Part shown: in pieces, positions 59,651 through 64,000 of the stretch
Position numbering within the stretch: position 1 is the first letter of the stretch
Layout of the letters: each line of letters opens with the position of its first letter
From: JACDHQ01 sp036401195
Lineage (GTDB): Bacteria > Gemmatimonadota > Gemmatimonadetes > Gemmatimonadales > Gemmatimonadaceae
Assembly: GCA_036401195.1 (NCBI GenBank)
Contig: DASWVQ010000125.1
Span: 105,228-169,227, forward strand
DNA length: 64,000 nucleotides
Reading direction: 5' to 3'
Notes under the pieces: generated by a model
What the model saw: only the letters and a program-made list of their open reading frames with translations
Database searches by the model: none
Told to the model about the DNA's origin: nothing
Translations under genes and position numbers: made by a program

Positions 59651-60973
59651 TCACATGAGGAAGTACGCGGCGAAGATCGCCGCGGTCACCGCCATCAGCG
59701 GGTGCACCCGCCGCCACCCGCCGGAGAAGAGCTGCACGATCACGTAGGTGATGAACCCGTAGCCGATCCCGTGCGAGATCGAGTAGGTGAAGGGGATCGT
59801 CACCAGCAGCACGAAGGCGGGGAGGCCGGTCTCGAGGGTGCGGAAGTCGATGCGCACCACCTGGCCCACCATCAGGAACCCCACCACGATCAGCGCGGGC
59901 GCGGTGGCCGCCGCGGGGACCGCCGCGGCGAGCGGCGCCACGAACATCGCGGCGACGAACAGCAGGCCCACCACCACGGAGTGCAGCCCGGTGCGCGCCC
60001 CTTCCGCCACCCCGGCCGCCGACTCGATGTACGAGGTCACCGAGCTCACGCCGAACAGCCCCCCGATCGAGGCCCCCAGCGCGTCCACCGCCAGCACGCG
60101 CCGGATCCCGGGGATGCGGCCCTCGCTGTCCTCGAGCTCCCCCTCCTCGGCGATCGCCGTCGCCGTGCCGATCGTGTCGAAGAAGTCCACGAGCATCAGC
60201 GGGAGCAGCAGGGGGAGCGCGCCGAGGGTGAGCGCGGCGCGCAGGTCCACGTGGCTGAAGGTGGGGAAGTGCGGCACCGCGACCCAGCTCCCCCCGGGGA
60301 GGGCGGCCACGCCGAGGGCGAAGGCGGCGATGGCGCTTCCGGCGATCCCCAGGAGGATGGCGCCGTGCACCCGCCGCACCATCAGCACCGCGATCAGGCA
60401 GGTGCCCGCGAGGGCGATCGCCGCCTCCGGCGTGTGCAGCGACCCGTAGGTCACGGGAGGCATGGTGGCGCGCGGGTCGGCGGCCAGCGCCGCGATCGTC
60501 CCGCCCGGCACCACCACGAGCTTCGCGTCCACCGCGCCGATGAAGGCGATGAACAGCCCGATGCCGACGCCGATCGCGAGCCGCAGGTCGTGCGGGATCG
60601 CGCGCATCACCGCCTCGCGCATGCCGAGGAGCACCAGGACGAGCACCAGGAGCCCGTCGAGCACCACGAGCCCCATCGCCGCCTCCCAGGACCCGACCGC
60701 CGGTGCGATCTGGAAGGCGAGCACCGCGTTCAGCCCCATCCCCGGCGCGAGGGCGAGCGGAAAGTCCGCGAACACCCCCATGAGCAGGCAGGCCACCGCC
60801 GCTGCCGCCGCCGTGCCCACCGCCGCCGCGCCGGGGTCGACGCCGGCCGCCGAGAGAATGGCGGGGTTCGCGGCCAGGATGTAGGCCATCGTGAGGAAGG
60901 TGGCCACGCCGCCGCGCACTTCGGCGGATACGGTCGACCCGCGCCGCGCGGGGTTCAGGAGCTGGGCGATCAC
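59651..60973 (-). CDS. NCS2 (AzgA-like) purine/nucleobase permease
   Basis: 440 residues from a GTG overlapping the stop of the upstream gene. There are about 13 membrane helices. Family motifs include GGVATFLTMAYILAANPAIL, APGMGLNAVLAF and FFDTIGTATAIAEEG, followed by SVTSYIESAAGVAEGARTGL, which is characteristic of adenine/guanine/hypoxanthine transporters. It imports a purine base with protons. It is coupled to the B3/B4-domain gene. Confidence 0.9.
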   Translation of the reverse strand: MIAQLLNPARRGSTVSAEVRGGVATFLTMAYILAANPAILSAAGVDPGAAAVGTAAAAAVACLLMGVFADFPLALAPGMGLNAVLAFQIAPAVGSWEAAMGLVVLDGLLVLVLVLLGMREAVMRAIPHDLRLAIGVGIGLFIAFIGAVDAKLVVVPGGTIAALAADPRATMPPVTYGSLHTPEAAIALAGTCLIAVLMVRRVHGAILLGIAGSAIAAFALGVAALPGGSWVAVPHFPTFSHVDLRAALTLGALPLLLPLMLVDFFDTIGTATAIAEEGELEDSEGRIPGIRRVLAVDALGASIGGLFGVSSVTSYIESAAGVAEGARTGLHSVVVGLLFVAAMFVAPLAAAVPAAATAPALIVVGFLMVGQVVRIDFRTLETGLPAFVLLVTIPFTYSISHGIGYGFITYVIVQLFSGGWRRVHPLMAVTAAIFAAYFLM

Positions 60974-61623
60974 GTGGCCTCCACGGTCTCGGTGACTTCG
61001 GTCGTCGCCCCCGCGCCGGCGAGCAGGTCGCGATACCACCGGGCCGCCGCCTCGAGCCGCGGCTCGAAGCCCGCGCACCCCCAGACCACGCTCAGCGTCT
61101 CCGTCGTCTCCGGGTGCGTCTTCGTGCGCTGCGAGTCGCGCACGGCGTTGGCGCACGGGCCGGCTGCGTCGGCCAGGCAGAGCAGGCCCCCGATGTCGAT
61201 CTCCTGCCCCGACGCATTGAACACGTACGCGCTCCCCGCCGGGGCGACGGCGATGGAGAAGGGGGGCTGCGCCCGATCGAGGCTCACCACGCTGATGGGG
61301 AAGCCGCTGTGCAGCGACACGGCGTTGCAGGCGTCCACGGCGAGGTTGATGGCGCCGAGCGCTCCCTCCGCGGCCGCGCGCACGAGGTACTCCGACGCGG
61401 GCTTCCCGCGCCCGGTGGGCTTGTAGCCGCCGTGGCGGAGCAGGTCCCGGATGGCGGTGCGCAGGGGCTCGTCGCGACGGACGGGGGCGGGCGCGTCGTC
61501 CTGGAGGAAGCCCAGAAGGCCGGGGGGCGTCTCCAGCGAGCCGAGCGGTGCGGGGAAGTGCGTGGTGAACGCGACGGCCCGCAGCAGCGGGTGGGGGGCG
61601 ACGGCGATGGGCTGGGTGGGCAT
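60970..61623 (-). CDS. B3/B4-domain protein (PheT-like tRNA-editing fold)
   Basis: 217 residues from the ATG opening PTQPIAVAPH. The central part, GALGAINLAVDACNAVSLHSG, FNASGQEIDIGGLLCLAD and GPCANAVRDSQRTKTHPET, is the B3/B4 domain found in the phenylalanyl-tRNA synthetase beta chain and in free-standing relatives. The free-standing forms may edit mischarged tRNA or modify a small molecule; the role is unproven. It overlaps the permease gene by four bases. Confidence 0.82.
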   Translation of the reverse strand: MPTQPIAVAPHPLLRAVAFTTHFPAPLGSLETPPGLLGFLQDDAPAPVRRDEPLRTAIRDLLRHGGYKPTGRGKPASEYLVRAAAEGALGAINLAVDACNAVSLHSGFPISVVSLDRAQPPFSIAVAPAGSAYVFNASGQEIDIGGLLCLADAAGPCANAVRDSQRTKTHPETTETLSVVWGCAGFEPRLEAAARWYRDLLAGAGATTEVTETVEAT

Positions 61624-61662
61624 GCGGATCTGGAGTGGGGTGGGGAAGGGCCGTCGCGCCGG

Positions 61663-61790
61663 AAACTGCCGGGTTGGAAAACTACTGAAAAAGGGAAAAC
61701 CCTGATTTTTCCCCATGTGCGCGGCGCTCCGAAGTCCATGGAGCGATTCGGTCCTTTCCTTGTTTCAGCTGTTTTCCAACCCGGCAGTTT
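61663..61790. repeat. 128-bp imperfect inverted repeat with 20-bp perfect ends
   Basis: The ends 61663-61682 and 61771-61790 are perfect complements over 20 bases. Inside them a further 15-18 bases pair imperfectly (CTGAAAAAGGGAAA against a CTGAAACAAGGAAA-like strand). It contains no gene and is the least GC-rich patch in its neighbourhood. It could be a MITE-like element, a REP-type repeat or a two-way terminator between the B3/B4 gene and pstS. Confidence 0.7.
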
Positions 61791-61897
61791 CTGGTGAGTG
61801 GACCCCAGTCGCTCCACCCGGTAGGCGCTTCCCGGACGGCGGGAAAGAGCGGGGGAATGCAGCGTCGAGGAACGCCCCGGGGCCACGGCGGCCGGTC

Positions 61898-61935
61898 GTT
61901 ACATGCCCGTTACGGGCCGTTACAGAGCCCGTGAC
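61898..61935 (+). promoter_or_regulatory. Pho-box-like direct repeats upstream of pstS
   Basis: GTTAC at 61898, 61909 and 61919 and GTGAC at 61931, spaced 11, 10 and 12 bp, 33 bp before the pstS start. Direct repeats of about 11 bp in front of a phosphate transport operon are what a PhoB/PhoP-type regulator would bind. Confidence 0.62.
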
Positions 61936-61968
61936 AGGGCCCGGTGAGCCTTCCATCACACCCAACGC

Positions 61969-63054
61969 ATGAGACTACCCGTGAAGAACCTGTCACTCCT
62001 GCTCGGCGCGGTCGCCTTCCTCGCGGCCTGCGGTGGAGGCGACTCGAAGGGCGGCGACAGCAGCACCGCCGCCGGCACGACGTCCTCGGGCGTCGCCCTT
62101 ACCGGGGCCGGCGCCACCTTCCCCTATCCGATCTACTCGAAGTGGTTCTCGGACTACGCGAAGGCCACCGGGGTGAAGATCAACTACCAGTCCATCGGCT
62201 CCGGCGGCGGCATCAAGCAGCTCTCCGAGCAGACGGTGGACTTCGGCGCCAGCGACGCGCCGATGAGCGACGCCGAGCTGGCGAAGGCGAAGGGGGGCGC
62301 CATCGTGCACATCCCCACGGTGATCGGCGCGGTGGTGGTGACGTACAACCTCCCGGAGGTGACGCAGCCGCTGAAGCTCACCGGCGACCTGGTGGCGGAC
62401 ATCTTCGCGGGCAAGGTGACGAAGTGGAACGACCCGCGCATCGCCGCGCTCAACGCCGGCGTCACCCTGCCGGCGCGTGACATCCTCGTGGTGCACCGCT
62501 CCGACGGCAGCGGCACGACCTACATCTTCTCCGACTACCTCGCCGCGGTGAGCCCCTCGTGGAAGGCGGCACCGGGGAAGGGGAAGGAGCTGCAGTGGCC
62601 GGTGGGCCTCGGCGGCAAGGGGAACGAGGGGGTGGCGGGGCAGGTGAAGCAGACGCCGGGCGCGATCGGCTACGTGGAGCTGGCCTACGCGAACCAGAAC
62701 AAGCTTCCCACCGCGGCCGTGCGCAACGCCAACGGTGAGTTCGTGGCGCCGAGCATCGAGGCCGTCACCGCGGCGGCGGCCGGCGTCGCCGGCACCCTCC
62801 CGGCGAACACCGACTACCGCGTGTCGATCGTGAACGCGCCGGGGCAGGGCGCCTACCCGATCGCCTCCTTCACCTGGCTGCTGGCCTACCGCACCATGGC
62901 CGACGCCACGAAGGCGAAGCAGCTCGCGGAGTTCCTGAAGTGGGCGCTGCACGACGGCCAGCAGCAGGCGGGGGCGCTCGACTACGCGCCCCTTCCCGCG
63001 AACATGGTGACGCGCCTCGACTCCGTCGTGGCGAGCCTCGCCGCCGGGAAGTAA
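61969..63054 (+). CDS. pstS: phosphate ABC transporter substrate-binding protein
   Basis: 361 residues; a GTG four codons later (opening KNLSLLLGA) is an alternative start. The signal ends FLAACGGG, a lipobox, so the protein is a periplasmic lipoprotein. PstS motifs follow: GAGATFPYPIYSKWF (start of the phosphate-binding lobe), SIGSGGGIKQL, DFGASDAPMSD and HRSDGSGTTYIFSDYL. These Ser, Asp, Arg and Thr residues hold phosphate. It opens the pst operon behind the Pho-box-like repeats. Confidence 0.95.
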   Translation: MRLPVKNLSLLLGAVAFLAACGGGDSKGGDSSTAAGTTSSGVALTGAGATFPYPIYSKWFSDYAKATGVKINYQSIGSGGGIKQLSEQTVDFGASDAPMSDAELAKAKGGAIVHIPTVIGAVVVTYNLPEVTQPLKLTGDLVADIFAGKVTKWNDPRIAALNAGVTLPARDILVVHRSDGSGTTYIFSDYLAAVSPSWKAAPGKGKELQWPVGLGGKGNEGVAGQVKQTPGAIGYVELAYANQNKLPTAAVRNANGEFVAPSIEAVTAAAAGVAGTLPANTDYRVSIVNAPGQGAYPIASFTWLLAYRTMADATKAKQLAEFLKWALHDGQQQAGALDYAPLPANMVTRLDSVVASLAAGK

Positions 63055-63057
63055 CGC

Positions 63058-63987
63058 ATGCGCGTGGACACGGGGGACCGCGCCTACGACTGGGTCACCA
63101 CGGCCTTCGCCGCGATGGTGCCGGTCCTCCTGCTCCTCATCTTCGCCGCGGTGGGCGTGGCCGCCTGGCCCGCCCTCCGCGAGTTCGGGGTCGGCTTCAT
63201 CACCTCGAGCGACTGGGACCCGGTGAAGGGACGCTTCGGGGCGGCGCCGGCGCTCTACGGCACGGTCGTCTCCTCGGCGATCGCGCTCGTCATCGCCACC
63301 CCGCTGGCGCTCGGCTCGGCGATCTTCCTCTCGGAGTTCGCCCCGCGCTGGCTGCGGCAGCCGGTGGCCTTCACGGTGGACCTCCTCGCCGCGATCCCCA
63401 GCGTGATCTACGGGCTGTGGGGGATCTTCGTGCTCGTGCCGATCGTGCGCGACCACGTGACCCCCTTCCTCAAGGACACGCTGCACCTGGGGGGCACCCC
63501 CCTCTTCTCGGGGCCGAACTACGGGCCGAGCATGCTCTCCGCGGGGCTGATCCTCTCGATCATGGTGCTCCCGTACATTTCCGCCGTCACGCGCGAGGTG
63601 CTGATGGCGGTGCCGCGGTCGCAGCGCGAGGCGGCGCTCGCCCTGGGGGCCACCCGGTGGGAGATGATCCGCGACGCGGTGCTCCCCTTCGCGCGCTCCG
63701 GCATCGTGGGCGGGGTGATGCTGGGGCTCGGTCGCGCCCTCGGCGAGACGATGGCGGTGACGATGCTCATCGGGAACCGGCACGAGATCTCCGCGTCGCT
63801 GCTCGCGCCGGGGTATACGATGGCGTCGCTGATCGCGAACGAGTTCAGCGAGGCGACCGGCGACCTGCACCTGTCGGCGCTGATGGCGGTGGGGTTCGTG
63901 CTCCTGCTCCTCACCTTCCTCGTGAACGCGGCGGCGCGCTGGCTGGTGTGGCGCACGGCGCGGGCCGGCGCGGGGGTGGCGCGGTGA
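63058..63987 (+). CDS. pstC: phosphate ABC transporter permease PstC
   Basis: 309 residues, three bases after the pstS stop. Six membrane helices with the binding-protein-dependent transport signature: LALGATRWEMIRDAVLPFARSG (EAA loop) and the LGRALGETMAVTMLIGN text typical of PstC. It forms the membrane channel with PstA. The stop overlaps the start of the next gene by four bases (GTGA). Confidence 0.95.
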   Translation: MRVDTGDRAYDWVTTAFAAMVPVLLLLIFAAVGVAAWPALREFGVGFITSSDWDPVKGRFGAAPALYGTVVSSAIALVIATPLALGSAIFLSEFAPRWLRQPVAFTVDLLAAIPSVIYGLWGIFVLVPIVRDHVTPFLKDTLHLGGTPLFSGPNYGPSMLSAGLILSIMVLPYISAVTREVLMAVPRSQREAALALGATRWEMIRDAVLPFARSGIVGGVMLGLGRALGETMAVTMLIGNRHEISASLLAPGYTMASLIANEFSEATGDLHLSALMAVGFVLLLLTFLVNAAARWLVWRTARAGAGVAR

Positions 63988-64000
63988 GCGCGCAGCTCGC
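63984..64000 (+). CDS. pstA: start of the next pst gene (probably pstA), cut by the window edge
   Basis: A GTG overlapping the pstC stop opens a frame (VSAQL) that runs off the right edge. Gene order in pst operons makes pstA the expected product. Five codons cannot prove it. Confidence 0.4.

Overview
The window most likely comes from a Gemmatimonadota bacterium. This is an inference from the very high GC, the large outer-membrane receptors with carboxypeptidase-like regulatory domains, the mix of Tat and lipoprotein export signals and the overall gene style; no rRNA or marker gene is present to prove it. It divides into two parts at about 47.2 kb. The left part looks like the inside of an integrated element devoted to copper and other metals. 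The right part looks like ordinary chromosome. The junction is a 48-bp 3' fragment of an elongator tRNA-Met (47172-47219) with no 5' half, which is what is left on the far side of an element integrated into a tRNA gene. The other end, and any integrase, would lie left of position 1.

Region 1-17.6 kb is a dense copper block. It holds four DUF411 proteins, a CopB-type P1B ATPase, a CusCBA-type RND efflux system, a 16-cysteine Csp-like copper-storage protein, a YHS-domain protein, small secreted His/Cys proteins, thioredoxin-like proteins and a decayed multicopper oxidase. Region 17.7-26.8 kb holds a MOCO-sulfurase-like aminotransferase, a Rieske/cytochrome b-c module (with an apparent +1 frameshift in a run of nine G), a heme-binding porin-like protein, two small cytochromes c and an lgt gene. 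Region 26.9-39.4 kb has an SPFH lipoprotein (frameshifted), an OmpR-type two-component system, a TlpA-like thioredoxin, a BlaI/CopY-type repressor with an M56 membrane protease, a CopC-CopD fusion and a TonB-dependent receptor. Region 39.5-47 kb has a putative HhH plus PD-(D/E)XK nuclease, a chimeric Ig-like/beta-propeller lipoprotein, an unknown lipoprotein and a 1262-residue Oar-like receptor.

Two recurrent DNA motifs appear to tie the island together. The first is a 15-bp dyad, TTTAC-N5-GTAAA and close variants, found six times, always in front of copper genes (CopB ATPase, Cus operon, two His/Cys gene clusters, CopCD, a cytochrome c/lgt unit). The second is a triple direct repeat, YTCA-N7-YTCA-N7-YTCA, with exact 11-bp period, found five times in front of five otherwise unrelated genes, at 70-73 bp from the start codon in four of them. 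The first suits the BlaI-type repressor and the second suits the OmpR-type regulator, both encoded in the island. These assignments are inferences.

The right part (47.2-64 kb) carries an ArsR/permease/thioredoxin operon, a CapA-like phosphatase, an orphan encapsulated-ferritin-like protein, a DUF362 protein, an SMP-30-like propeller, an M20 peptidase, a rifampin phosphotransferase, an isochorismatase, a UbiA prenyltransferase, a purine-type permease, a B3/B4-domain protein and the start of a pstSCA operon behind a Pho-box-like repeat.
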